DNA of 33,128 nucleotides, taken from NCBI GenBank assembly GCA_913058255.1, contig CAJXQU010000022.1:1-33128 (forward strand). Reading direction: 5' to 3'. Made by a program: the position numbers and the translations under genes. Below, in pieces: positions 1 through 8,663 of this stretch (position 1 is the first letter of the stretch; every line of letters starts with the position of its first letter). This DNA comes from an uncultured Pseudomonadota bacterium. Lineage in GTDB: Bacteria > Pseudomonadota > Gammaproteobacteria > CAJXQU01. The notes beneath the pieces are model-generated. The model ran no database searches and had not been told where the DNA came from. It saw only the letters and a list, made by a program, of their open reading frames with translations.

Positions 1-55
1 TTTGTATGGAAACACCACCGCTGTAACCACTAATTCCTTCTTGGTATGTGACCGT
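1..55. repeat. 55-bp direct repeat, copy 1 (left edge)
   Basis: Bases 1-55 are identical to 964-1018. In the minus-strand gene both encode the same 18 residues (TVTYQEGISGYSGGVSIQ), which open a domain. The repeat may extend left of the window, since identity still holds at base 1. It ends on the right at base 55, where the two copies diverge (CGCAC here, TTCAT there). Nucleotide identity, rather than only protein similarity, points to recent duplication or gene conversion. Confidence 0.97.
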
Positions 56-1120
56 CGCACTTGAGCCTCCAGTACTGCCACTGCTCACCGTCATGCTAAT
101 ACTGTCACTAACACCACCAGCACTGGCCGTAATCGTATGTGTACCCGCACTTAAACTACTGGTGCTGACTGAACTACCCGAAGCTATCTGACCATCTAGG
201 TTAGACGTCCAAACAAGACTGCTACTAATATCCGTTCCACTGGCATCTGTCGCACTGCCCATAAAGTTAATGCTATCTCCTAGGCTGTAACTACTACCAT
301 TATTCGGCGAGTTAATGGTTACACCGGCTTGACTGCCACTGCCACCTCCTCCAAACACTATTGTCAGCTTCGGACGCATCGATGCATTCCCATGATTCGA
401 GCTCGCGGTAAAACTCTGAAGGTTGGCTACATCATCACCGTGCAAAGCCCAGCCTTGATTCGGACAACTACCTTGTTTAATACACTGAATGTCTTGTGTT
501 ACATCAACTGAATAACTCGTACCTATTCCATCATTTTCTAAGGGACTGAAGGAGCGGCCTATAGCACTTAGCGCACCCTCAATATAGCTAGCTCCTAAAT
601 CCGCCGGTGAGTCCGGATCGGAATTACGCCATTTGGTATCAGGCTCACCAAAAATATCATTGTCGTGCCGTGACTCAACATTCGCTCCGCTGCGATAACC
701 GTCTCCAACGCCCCAACCAGGAAGATCGTTACTATCAGCTAGGTTATCGGGATCTAATATCTGACGAACATAAACTTCAGAAGCGGTACCGTCATTATAG
801 AGAGCACCTTCAGCATGATAAAACGTTAAGGTCGCGCTTTGAACGGCACCATATTGACTTAAGTCTCCTAGCTCAAAATACTCCAAGTTGTAAATCTTTG
901 AATAACCGCTATAACGAAACTCATGATTGGTTAAGCTACTTTCCGTTTGTCGGCCATTATTGATTTGTATGGAAACACCACCGCTGTAACCACTAATTCC
1001 TTCTTGGTATGTGACCGTTTCATCGGCCGATACGGTTGAGTTATAAAAAGCCAATGTAACAAAGAGAAATAGAAAACGAAAAACCGGTTCCTTTAAGAAT
1101 CGGGTTTGGAAGGTATTCAA
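1..1120 (-). CDS. Secreted DNRLRE/Ig-like multidomain protein (3' end outside window)
   Basis: Reading leftward from TTG at 1118-1120 the frame stays open for 373 codons to the window edge, so the C-terminal part is missing. The start is supported by AGGAG seven bases upstream and by a signal peptide directly after it: residues 1-32, basic start, hydrophobic core about 14-26, likely cleavage after VSA. Residues 35-256 begin TVTYQEGISGYSGG and end ASMRPKLTIVF, the pattern of DNRLRE-type beta domains of exported proteins, with Trp- and Gly-rich segments and one Cys pair (C234, C240 approx.). A glycine/serine linker (257-263) leads to an Ig-like domain at about 265-350 (GVTINSPNNGSSYSLGDSI; ends in THTITAS). 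At residue 356 a second copy of the first domain begins. It is divergent from the adjacent T2SS operon, so it could be a substrate of that system. Exact function, adhesin or enzyme, cannot be told from the part visible. Confidence 0.85.
   Translation of the reverse strand, partial: MNTFQTRFLKEPVFRFLFLFVTLAFYNSTVSADETVTYQEGISGYSGGVSIQINNGRQTESSLTNHEFRYSGYSKIYNLEYFELGDLSQYGAVQSATLTFYHAEGALYNDGTASEVYVRQILDPDNLADSNDLPGWGVGDGYRSGANVESRHDNDIFGEPDTKWRNSDPDSPADLGASYIEGALSAIGRSFSPLENDGIGTSYSVDVTQDIQCIKQGSCPNQGWALHGDDVANLQSFTASSNHGNASMRPKLTIVFGGGGSGSQAGVTINSPNNGSSYSLGDSINFMGSATDASGTDISSSLVWTSNLDGQIASGSSVSTSSLSAGTHTITASAGGVSDSISMTVSSGSTGGSSATVTYQEGISGYSGGVSIQ
964..1018. repeat. 55-bp direct repeat, copy 2
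   Basis: This is the second copy of the repeat at 1-55, 963 bp away (321 codons, in frame). It lies just after the signal-peptide coding region of the minus-strand secreted protein. Recombination between the copies would delete one DNRLRE-like plus Ig-like unit without shifting the frame. Confidence 0.97.
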
Positions 1121-1338
1121 TGAAGTTCTCCTCAATTGGTGGTGCTCTTAAATGATGATTAATGAGTATTGTTAAAATCTATCCGTGAAGCAGATAACGA
1201 CGGGCGGCATAAAAACTTTAATCATCTTGAAAGGTGTTGTAAGAAACAAAGAGACTTACGTCACAGGACTCCTCGAATAATTTAACTCTCGTGTTATAGT
1301 TTTCTTTTTATTTATTTTTAATTACAAGGTCATAGGTC

Positions 1339-1764
1339 ATGTCATTACAGAACAAAACAGCTTCTGGATTTTCGTTAATTGAGTTATTGGTTGTGCTCGT
1401 AATCTTGGGGTTGCTCGCTGCAGTAGTGGCACCGAATGTTATGAATAAACTCGGTGGTGCTAAATCGAAAACTACACGACTGCAAATTGAAGAGCTTGGA
1501 GCGGCACTGGATATCTTTTCATTGGAGGTGGGACGTTACCCCTCCTCTGAGGAAGGGCTTAAAGCTCTGGCGATCAACCCGAATAACTCTTCCAACTGGA
1601 ATGGCCCTTATTTGAAAAAGAAAACAGTTCCCGTGGATGCTTGGGGAAATGACTATCATTACAAATATCCGGGCGATCATGGCGATTATGATCTTTATTC
1701 ATTAGGTGCTGATAATAGCAATGGTGGCGAAAAAGATAATGCAGATATTAATAGTTGGCAATAA
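1339..1764 (+). CDS. gspG: T2SS major pseudopilin GspG
   Basis: GspG is the main subunit of the periplasmic pseudopilus that pushes folded proteins through the secretin. The 141-aa product has a short leader ending in G10, then the class III prepilin signal FSLIELLVVLVILGL, with the key Glu at mature position 5 (E15). The globular part has the family features GRYPSSEEGLKAL, WNGPYL, DAWGNDYHY and a C-terminal LGADNSNGGE...DNADI segment, which in this family binds calcium. Length is normal. It is the first gene of the gsp operon. No good -35/-10 pair is obvious upstream, although TATAGT at 1295-1300 could be a -10. The Shine-Dalgarno sequence is weak. The gene needs a prepilin peptidase, which is not in the window. 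Confidence 0.97.
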   Translation: MSLQNKTASGFSLIELLVVLVILGLLAAVVAPNVMNKLGGAKSKTTRLQIEELGAALDIFSLEVGRYPSSEEGLKALAINPNNSSNWNGPYLKKKTVPVDAWGNDYHYKYPGDHGDYDLYSLGADNSNGGEKDNADINSWQ

Positions 1765-1792
1765 TTTGTAGAATTAAGTTACAATTCACTTT

Positions 1793-2296
1793 ATGTTATT
1801 TCTTTTCTCATCTGATATTAAAGGGTTTTCTCTACTAGAGTTATTGGTAGTCCTCGTAATTGTCGGCTTTATGGCTGTATTGATCCCTCCTCGCATCAAT
1901 GGTGCTATGGCTAGCACACAAGCCAAAGCTACAGCCCGTGATGTTATTTCAGCTTTACGGCAAGCCCGAAGTACGGCCATTGTGCGCCAAAAAGAGTTTG
2001 TTTTTAAAGTCGATCTGACCCATAAAACCTATGCGGTTGATGACCATAAAATATATAAAATGCCTAACAAAATGCAAGTTGGTTTATTGACAGCTCGCTC
2101 TGAACAAATCTCTGAGCATGTGGGTGGGATCCGCTTTTTCCCTGACGGTTCATCAACTGGTGGAAGAGTTAGGCTCTCAATGGAAAATTTGACTCTATTT
2201 ATCGATGTTAACTGGTTAACAGGAAAAGTTGCCTTGTTAGAAGATATCAATCCTGAATCAATGGCAATCGGGTATCAATTGGATGGCAACCTTTGA
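1793..2296 (+). CDS. gspH: T2SS minor pseudopilin GspH
   Basis: A 167-aa minor pseudopilin. The leader ends at G11 and is followed by FSLLELLVVLVIVGFMAVL, with Glu at mature position 5 (E16). After the helix come the family-typical stretches ATARDVISALRQARSTAI and a beta-rich C-terminal domain with FFPDGSSTGG. It follows gspG by 28 nt and its stop overlaps the TTG start of gspD by four bases (TTGA), which suggests translational coupling. In the T2SS the minor pseudopilins H, I, J and K form or join the tip of the pseudopilus. Confidence 0.95.
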   Translation: MLFLFSSDIKGFSLLELLVVLVIVGFMAVLIPPRINGAMASTQAKATARDVISALRQARSTAIVRQKEFVFKVDLTHKTYAVDDHKIYKMPNKMQVGLLTARSEQISEHVGGIRFFPDGSSTGGRVRLSMENLTLFIDVNWLTGKVALLEDINPESMAIGYQLDGNL

Positions 2297-4563
2297 TTAA
2301 TCTACCCCCTTTGCAACAGCACAATAAAAATCTTCTACCTTCAAGATCCTTTCCGTCGGATGCTTTGCTTGTCGGATCTTCATTAACGAAAATAGTTATT
2401 TTTATCGGAGGTTTGTCGTTACTGTCTGCCTGTGAAACCTTAGTTGATCACGAACCGGTGGCAGCCGAAGTTAATGCGTTATTACTGGTACAACCAATGC
2501 CAGTGGATTCTACAAAACTGATTGCCAATACCGATCAACTTAAAAGTAATGAATTGGATCTCATTAAAGAAAATCAAAAAAAACAACCTGAGTTCTATTC
2601 TGGCAGCGGTGTTTTTGTTGGTCATTCTCACTATGACGAAGACTCCGCTGACCAACCTGCATCGGTCAGCCCTAAAGAGACTAAAGGTAGCCTAACGCTC
2701 AATTTTCAAGAAACCGATATTCATGAGGTTGTAAAGGTTTTGCTAGGTGATGTGCTAAAGAAAAATTATGTTATTGACCCTGCCGTTACAGGAACGGTCA
2801 ATATTCAAACCAGCAGCCCTTTTTACCGAAAAGACCTGTTGCCTATTCTGAATGATTTACTACACATGTCGGCCGCTACACTGGTTGAGTCCGATAACTT
2901 GATCAAGATTGTTCCTTTGTCGAAAGCCGCTTTATCCTCTTTACCTCCTGTGGTTAGTAATCATATGCTCTCTTCTTCAGGCGGTTTTCACACTCAAATC
3001 GTGCCATTACGTTACATTGGGGCAGAAGAGATTAACAATATATTGCAACCCTTTCTAAAAGATACCATTGCACAAATCTACCCTCAACGTAACCTGATCA
3101 TCCTTTCTGGCGCCCAAACAGATATCAATCGGCTGGTTGAAACTATCCATATCTTTGATGTTGATTGGTTAAAGGGTATGTCGCTGGCCATGGTGCCACT
3201 CAATTATGCTGAAGCAAACGACATTGTTCACGAATTGGATGCTCTATTTGGTCAATCATCTGGAAGTCCTATATCTGCCATTGTACGATTCGTTCCTCTC
3301 GAACGTTTAAATGCGATCATTATCGTCACCCAACAACCTCGTTATTTAAGTGAAATGAGCCATTGGATCCAACGGTTAGATCGTTCCGATGGCATTGATG
3401 GTCAACAACTGTATGTTTATCCCGTTCAAAATAAACATGCGGGTGAGCTGGCAGTTGTCCTGAATAGTATTTTCTCAGATCAAAATAACAGCTCGCCTCA
3501 ATATGTCAGGCCAGAACTCGCACCCAACCTTGAACCTGTTCAACTCGAAAGCGACCCAAACAATACCAATCAGCAAGTTGGTCTCGATAATCAAACTGTA
3601 GCATCTACGAGCACAACACCTATAGTAGCCGGAAAAGGTATCGTTTTGCCTAGTGCCAACTCGATAAAAATTATTGCCGATGAAACGAACAATTCCCTTG
3701 TTATCTTAGCTTCACCATCTGATTACCACATGATTGAGAGCGCTTTGCATAAACTGGATGTCACCCCTCTGCAAGTGCTGATAGAGGCTAGTATTATTGA
3801 AGTAACACTGACAGACGAGCTGAGCTATGGCCTTGAGTGGTTCTTCAAAAATAATACTGGGATCAGTCATAAAAATGGAGTTGCTTCACTCGATCTCGGA
3901 TCCGCGGGGCTGTCCGCGATATCTCCAGGGTTTTCTTATGGAATTGTCGATGCCGCTGGTGCTGTCAGAGGCGTCTTAAACACCCTCGCCAATGAGTCAA
4001 AAGTTAATGTACTTTCTTCACCATCCTTGATGGTCTTGGATAATCATACCGCGACGATTAACATAGGTGATCAAGTTCCTATTCTTACCAGTCAATCTAC
4101 CAGCAACGTAACCAATGATGCGCGTACTATCAACCAGGTTGAGTACCGAGATACAGGGGTCTTAATGACTGTCACACCTCGCGTCAATTCCAGTGGTTTA
4201 ATCATTATGGATATCATTCAGGAAGTTACCGATGTTGCAGCAACCAATAGTTCAGGGATCGATGCGCCAACCTTCCAACGGCGAAGTATCGAAAGCACAA
4301 TCTCCGTCAACACTGACAATACTATTGTCCTAGGAGGGTTGATCCGAGATAACCGTTCTAAAAGTAAAAGTGGAATTCCTGGTTTGCATAAAATGCCATT
4401 TATTGGACCTTTGTTTGGACAGACTGCCGACAATCTTCGCCGTACTGAGTTAGTCGTACTGCTTACGCCCCGCGTGATCCGGAATGATCAGGACGCTTGG
4501 GAAATTACCAATGAATTCAAACAAAAATTAAAAGATCTGCGCCATAATATTGATGAAATTTAA
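2293..4563 (+). CDS. gspD: T2SS outer-membrane secretin GspD, lipoprotein type
   Basis: GspD forms the ring-shaped outer-membrane channel. The 756-aa product has an N-terminal hydrophobic segment ending in a lipobox, LSAC with C47 and Glu at +2, so it is probably lipidated and sent to the outer membrane. N-domain repeats follow: LTLNFQETDIHEVVKVLLGD at about 135-155, then VPLRYIGAEEINNILQPFL, VPLNYAEANDIVHELDALF and VYPVQNKHAGELAVVLNSI. The secretin core starts near QVLIEASIIEVTL and includes VPILTSQST, EYRDTGVLMTVTPRV, TIVLGGLI and TELVVLLTPRVI. The TTG start at 2293 has GGATGG nine bases upstream but gives a long 46-residue signal. An internal TTG at 2365 would give a more usual 22-residue lipoprotein signal. 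No GspS-type pilotin gene is nearby, as expected if the secretin is itself a lipoprotein. Confidence 0.95.
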   Translation: MINLPPLQQHNKNLLPSRSFPSDALLVGSSLTKIVIFIGGLSLLSACETLVDHEPVAAEVNALLLVQPMPVDSTKLIANTDQLKSNELDLIKENQKKQPEFYSGSGVFVGHSHYDEDSADQPASVSPKETKGSLTLNFQETDIHEVVKVLLGDVLKKNYVIDPAVTGTVNIQTSSPFYRKDLLPILNDLLHMSAATLVESDNLIKIVPLSKAALSSLPPVVSNHMLSSSGGFHTQIVPLRYIGAEEINNILQPFLKDTIAQIYPQRNLIILSGAQTDINRLVETIHIFDVDWLKGMSLAMVPLNYAEANDIVHELDALFGQSSGSPISAIVRFVPLERLNAIIIVTQQPRYLSEMSHWIQRLDRSDGIDGQQLYVYPVQNKHAGELAVVLNSIFSDQNNSSPQYVRPELAPNLEPVQLESDPNNTNQQVGLDNQTVASTSTTPIVAGKGIVLPSANSIKIIADETNNSLVILASPSDYHMIESALHKLDVTPLQVLIEASIIEVTLTDELSYGLEWFFKNNTGISHKNGVASLDLGSAGLSAISPGFSYGIVDAAGAVRGVLNTLANESKVNVLSSPSLMVLDNHTATINIGDQVPILTSQSTSNVTNDARTINQVEYRDTGVLMTVTPRVNSSGLIIMDIIQEVTDVAATNSSGIDAPTFQRRSIESTISVNTDNTIVLGGLIRDNRSKSKSGIPGLHKMPFIGPLFGQTADNLRRTELVVLLTPRVIRNDQDAWEITNEFKQKLKDLRHNIDEI

Positions 4564-4600
4564 GAAACCTTAGTCGAAAACTTGTAACATAAAATCTCAT

Positions 4601-6310
4601 GTGTACAACGACTTCATGTTAAAATCAGCTAACTGGAATCACTTTTCAAAAGCGTTGGTTTCCTCCAATTTGCTTAAGGCAGAAAGCGTAGTCAAGATTA
4701 CCCAACTTGCCGAGCAGAGCGGTGAAAAGCCACTTAGTTTATTATCGAGTTCGGGGCTTGTATCCGCAACGGCAATCGCCAACCTTTGGGCAGAGATCAC
4801 TCAACTTCCATTGGCCAATATGGACAACCTAGCGGACTATCCTCTGTGTGCCGATCTCCTTACACAAAAGTTTCTTAAGCAACATCAGGTTGTTCCTTTT
4901 GATGAAACAGAAGCATGTATAACTTTTGCTGTAGCCGATCCTAGCGATATATATTGTTTTCAGGCCTTAGAGCTAGCCACAGAAAAAGCGATATCATTAC
5001 TGATATCAACACCAGAAAAAATTGATCAAGCTTTGGAACGGATCTATGTCAATCAGGCTTCATTATCTGAGATCTCTGATGAGATTGTAGAAACAACTCA
5101 AGATGATACTGATGATGTAGAGCGTCTTAAAGATCTGGCTAGTGAAGCTCCGGTAGTCCGGTTGGTAAACTTATTGATCAATCATGCGGTGGAGCTGCGG
5201 GCATCTGACATCCACATTGAGCCTTTTCGAAATAGCTTAAAGGTTCGTTATCGTGTTGATGGGGTGCTTCAAGAAGTTGAGTCTCCCCCTGCTCGTTCAA
5301 CAGCAGCGGTCATTTCACGTGTAAAGATCATGGCGAAATTGGACATCGCTGAACGACGTCGACCTCAGGATGGTCGGATCCAATTACGTATCCATGGTCG
5401 AGATATTGATCTTCGTGTCTCTACAGTACCATCCCTGTATGGGGAAAGTGTCGTCTTACGTATTCTTGATAAGGAGCAGTCATCATTGGATCTCATCAGT
5501 TTGGGCTTCGATGAGGATATTCATCAACAATTTCTATCAACAATTGCTTTACCCCATGGGATCCTGCTAGTTACAGGCCCCACTGGCAGCGGCAAAACCA
5601 CCAGTTTGTATGGTGCTTTACAAGTTCTGAATAGTCCCGATAAAAAAATTATTACTGTGGAAGATCCGGTGGAGTATCAGGTAACAGGGATCACCCAAAT
5701 ACAGGTAAGAACGCAGGTTGATCTAACCTTTGCTAATGCCTTGAGATCCGTTGTCAGACAAGATCCTGACATTATTATGATCGGAGAAATGCGTGATCTT
5801 GAAACCGCATCCATAGCAGTACAAGCAGCATTGACAGGACATCAAGTTTTCTCAACCTTGCACACTAACGATGCCGGGAGTGCAATCACTCGTTTACTGG
5901 ATATGGGGGTTCAAGATTATTTATTAACTTCCACCATCAATGGCATTGTTGGACAACGACTGGTACGAACCTTATGCCAGCATTGCCGACAAGAACAAAC
6001 GGTATTACCTGAGTTAAGAGAAGAACTACAATTAGATCGGCTGGGGTACCAAGATGGTCAATCAATTTATGAGCCGGTTGGTTGTGAACAATGTTCTCAT
6101 AGTGGTTTTAATGGTCGTACTATTATTTTAGAATTTTTAACGATGACAGATACTATTCGACAGTTGATTCTGAATAAAGCAGACAGTACAACCATCCAAA
6201 AAGTGGCCATCGACGAAGGTATGCAATCCATGCGTGGTCATGGCTTGAAAAAAGTCTTACGCGGTGAAACCACTCTAGATGAAGTGCTACGCATGACGCA
6301 AAGGATCTGA
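4601..6310 (+). CDS. gspE: T2SS cytoplasmic ATPase GspE
   Basis: GspE is the hexameric ATPase that powers pseudopilus assembly at the inner membrane. The 569-aa protein has an N-terminal N1E-type domain (about 1-140, MSHA/GspE N-domain pattern), then ASDIHIEPF, the Walker A loop GPTGSGKTT (326-334, K332), the Walker B/Glu segment IIMIGEMRD (catalytic E396, where most relatives have GEIRD), the His-box STLHTNDA, and a zinc-binding tetracysteine C459-x2-C462 and C495-x2-C498. All catalytic parts are present. The start is GTG at 4601 with no clear Shine-Dalgarno. ATG at 4616 is an equally possible start five codons in. It is 37 nt after gspD and its stop overlaps gspF by one base. Confidence 0.97.
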   Translation: MYNDFMLKSANWNHFSKALVSSNLLKAESVVKITQLAEQSGEKPLSLLSSSGLVSATAIANLWAEITQLPLANMDNLADYPLCADLLTQKFLKQHQVVPFDETEACITFAVADPSDIYCFQALELATEKAISLLISTPEKIDQALERIYVNQASLSEISDEIVETTQDDTDDVERLKDLASEAPVVRLVNLLINHAVELRASDIHIEPFRNSLKVRYRVDGVLQEVESPPARSTAAVISRVKIMAKLDIAERRRPQDGRIQLRIHGRDIDLRVSTVPSLYGESVVLRILDKEQSSLDLISLGFDEDIHQQFLSTIALPHGILLVTGPTGSGKTTSLYGALQVLNSPDKKIITVEDPVEYQVTGITQIQVRTQVDLTFANALRSVVRQDPDIIMIGEMRDLETASIAVQAALTGHQVFSTLHTNDAGSAITRLLDMGVQDYLLTSTINGIVGQRLVRTLCQHCRQEQTVLPELREELQLDRLGYQDGQSIYEPVGCEQCSHSGFNGRTIILEFLTMTDTIRQLILNKADSTTIQKVAIDEGMQSMRGHGLKKVLRGETTLDEVLRMTQRI

Positions 6311-7530
6311 TGCCATTATTCCATTACCGAGCTTTGACAGCTAAAGGGGAACCCTTTGAAGGCGAAATGGATGCGGCCAAAAAAGAGGCCGTGATCAGTT
6401 GGTTGCATGAAGCTGGCCAGGTCCCTATTGAGGTAAAAAGCATCAGTAATTCTGCGGTGTCTGTTCAAAAAGCAAAAATTTTTGGTTCAAAAAAAGCTTT
6501 ATCCGCTCAAGACGTAAATTTAATTACCGGTAAATTAGCCATCATGCTACGCGCAGGCCTACCGTTGGATAATGCCCTAGGAATGTTAGCCGATCTAGTG
6601 CCCTCTCGAGCAGGTCAGCAGATTCTTGAAAAAATACAGACTGATGTACAAAATGGTGATCCTCTTTCAAAAGCCATGCAAGCTTACCCTCAGGTATTTG
6701 ACAAACTTTATGTCAACACGCTCAAAGCCGGTGAAGCCGCCGGTGCAATGGACACCGTTCTTGAAAGGTTAGCCGACTATCTCGAGCGAAGTAGGGAGCT
6801 GAAAGAAACTATAAAATCTGCCCTTATCTATCCTGCTATTTTATTCTTTGTAGCACTAGTTTCGCTAGGAATATTATTGATCTATGTCGTGCCGCAGTTT
6901 AGTGACTTGTTTGCAGGTATGGGGCAAGCGATGCCATTACCTACTGCTATTGTGATAGGAGTATCTGAGTTTATTCGACACTGGTGGTGGATGATTCTAC
7001 TGTTGTTAATCGCCGCTTATGCGGCTGCACATTTTATGTATAATCACCCACGAACACGGAAAGTCATTGATCAACGTCTGTTAACAATTCCACTGTTATC
7101 TGATCTGATCAAAAAAATCGAAGTCGCGCGCTTCAGTCGCACACTGGGAACCCTGACCGCTAATGGAGTACCTCTACTGAATGGTCTCAGCATTGTCGCT
7201 GAAACGGTCAAGAACACCGTATTGTCTGAAGCATTGGGTTCAGTGTCAAATCAACTTCGTGAAGGAAAAGGAATGGCGAAACCACTGACCAAGTCGGGAA
7301 TGTTTCCTCAACTGGCGGTGCAACTGATTCATGTCGGTGAAGAGACCGGTGAGTTAGAAAAAATGCTCAACCAATTAGCCGATATTTATGATAATGAAGT
7401 TAAAGAGACAGTTAAACGCCTGCTGACCTTACTAGAACCCGCATTGATCATTGGCCTCGGTGTTATCATCGCAGCGATTATTATGTCTATTTTACTGGCC
7501 ATACTCGGCTTGAATGAATTTGCGGTTTAA
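6310..7530 (+). CDS. gspF: T2SS inner-membrane platform protein GspF
   Basis: GspF is the polytopic platform protein that links the ATPase to the pseudopilus. The 406-aa sequence has two T2SSF cytoplasmic domains (about 70-190 and 270-390), each with the helix pattern ...L..ML.AGLPL..AL and GEEtGeLe...LA. Membrane segments are near 171-192 (YPAILFFVALVSLGILLIYV), 222-242 and 375-400. The end, LLTLLEPALIIGLGVIIAAIIMSIL, is typical. Its ATG overlaps the gspE stop by one base and its 3' end overlaps gspI by 17 nt, so E, F and I are tightly coupled. Length matches the family. Confidence 0.97.
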   Translation: MPLFHYRALTAKGEPFEGEMDAAKKEAVISWLHEAGQVPIEVKSISNSAVSVQKAKIFGSKKALSAQDVNLITGKLAIMLRAGLPLDNALGMLADLVPSRAGQQILEKIQTDVQNGDPLSKAMQAYPQVFDKLYVNTLKAGEAAGAMDTVLERLADYLERSRELKETIKSALIYPAILFFVALVSLGILLIYVVPQFSDLFAGMGQAMPLPTAIVIGVSEFIRHWWWMILLLLIAAYAAAHFMYNHPRTRKVIDQRLLTIPLLSDLIKKIEVARFSRTLGTLTANGVPLLNGLSIVAETVKNTVLSEALGSVSNQLREGKGMAKPLTKSGMFPQLAVQLIHVGEETGELEKMLNQLADIYDNEVKETVKRLLTLLEPALIIGLGVIIAAIIMSILLAILGLNEFAV

Positions 7531-7939
7531 CAGTCAACACTCGGAACGAGGTTTTTCCTTGCTGGAGATCTTGGTCGCTTTTTCGATTCTGGCTCTTAGC
7601 TTGGGCGTTTTATTTCAAATCTATTCACGAGGCTCGCATGTTACGGCCCTATCACGCGATTATTCTCAAGCCCTAATCATTGCTCAATCACAGCTCGCCA
7701 CACTAAAACTAACCGAAGATATTCCTTTCGGTGAAGAAAGTGGAACCAATGAAGAAGGCTTTGACTGGCATCGGCGTGTCTCTATCTATGAAGAAGATGA
7801 AAGTGCAGAAATACCTTTTAAGAAAAAATTTCATTTGGTCCGTATTGAGTTAGATATTCACTGGCAAACACTGGCACGGGAACACAGCTTTATCTTGAAA
7901 TCGTTACGGCTAGTTCCTGTAAACAATGTTCATCAATAG
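7514..7939 (+). CDS. gspI: T2SS minor pseudopilin GspI
   Basis: A 141-aa minor pseudopilin with a leader ending in R12-G13, then FSLLEILVAFSILALSLGV and Glu at mature position 5 (E18). The short GspI-type globular domain contains ALIIAQSQLA and a beta-rich tail with FDWHRRV. It is longer than the shortest GspI proteins but within range. It overlaps gspF by 17 nt and gspJ by 14 nt. In known systems GspI is the core of the I-J-K tip complex. Confidence 0.93.
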   Translation: MNLRFNSQHSERGFSLLEILVAFSILALSLGVLFQIYSRGSHVTALSRDYSQALIIAQSQLATLKLTEDIPFGEESGTNEEGFDWHRRVSIYEEDESAEIPFKKKFHLVRIELDIHWQTLAREHSFILKSLRLVPVNNVHQ

Positions 7940-8663
7940 AAAAGTATCTCGACATAAATTACAGGGTTTCACACTCCTTGAAATCCAGATTGCATTAGTA
8001 CTACTGGTCTTGATCATGGGCGTCTTGTTCAGTGCATTACATCTCGCTTCAAAAAGTTGGCGTGTTGGTCAAGCTCAGAATGAAATGATCGAAGAGAAAC
8101 GTCTAGTGGCTGAATTTTTGCGTGCTCAGATCAGTCAAATAACTCCTCTCTATTGGACTGATACCCGAGGCTCAGCCCTTATCTTTCGTGGCTCAGCTGA
8201 ATCCATACGGTACGTTGGAAAACTTCCCGCTAATAGGAGTTCAAAGACGCTATCGCTGATGGAGTTAATTCTCATTGAAGATACAACGAAGAGACGATTG
8301 GAACTCGGTTATGGCAGACTCGATCCGAATCATTCTCCCTTTACCTCTAACGATGGAGAAATGAAACATACCCTCGTTCTCGATCAGATCAAACAGCTTA
8401 AATTTGAGTACTATGGCCAGCAAAAACTCGGCTCTGGTTCTCCCGAATGGTCAGAACACTGGGAGAGTAAAAAACAACTTCCACAATTGATAAAATGCCA
8501 GATCACCCTACTCAATAACAAACAATGGCCAGAAATGTTCTTTCCCATCCATACGATGAGCACCAATGGCTTTCAACAATTTATCCTGCAAGCATCAACA
8601 AAACACCATCGCACTGGCAGTACCATTAACAACAGGGGTCCCGACATTGAAGCACTGTTCTGA
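7926..8663 (+). CDS. gspJ: T2SS minor pseudopilin GspJ
   Basis: A 245-aa minor pseudopilin. The leader ends at G14, followed by FTLLEIQIALVLLVLIMGV with Glu at mature position 5 (E19). The larger globular domain has LRAQISQITPLYW, LIFRGSAESIRYVG and LKFEYYGQ...PEWSEHWE, which is the GspJ layout, so it is distinguished from GspI by size and by these blocks. It overlaps gspI by 14 nt. Its last 17 nt probably overlap the true start of gspK. Confidence 0.92.
   Translation: MFINRKVSRHKLQGFTLLEIQIALVLLVLIMGVLFSALHLASKSWRVGQAQNEMIEEKRLVAEFLRAQISQITPLYWTDTRGSALIFRGSAESIRYVGKLPANRSSKTLSLMELILIEDTTKRRLELGYGRLDPNHSPFTSNDGEMKHTLVLDQIKQLKFEYYGQQKLGSGSPEWSEHWESKKQLPQLIKCQITLLNNKQWPEMFFPIHTMSTNGFQQFILQASTKHHRTGSTINNRGPDIEALF

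Noticed and set aside
607-963. Open frame of 118 codons on the plus strand
   Set aside because: It lies opposite the coherent minus-strand secreted protein and has no domain, good ribosome site or family sense.
1121-1338. Possible divergent promoters for gspG and the left-edge gene
   Set aside because: Fragments such as TATAGT (1295-1300) and TTGTTT/GATGAT on the minus strand exist, but no pair fits both boxes and spacing well enough to annotate.
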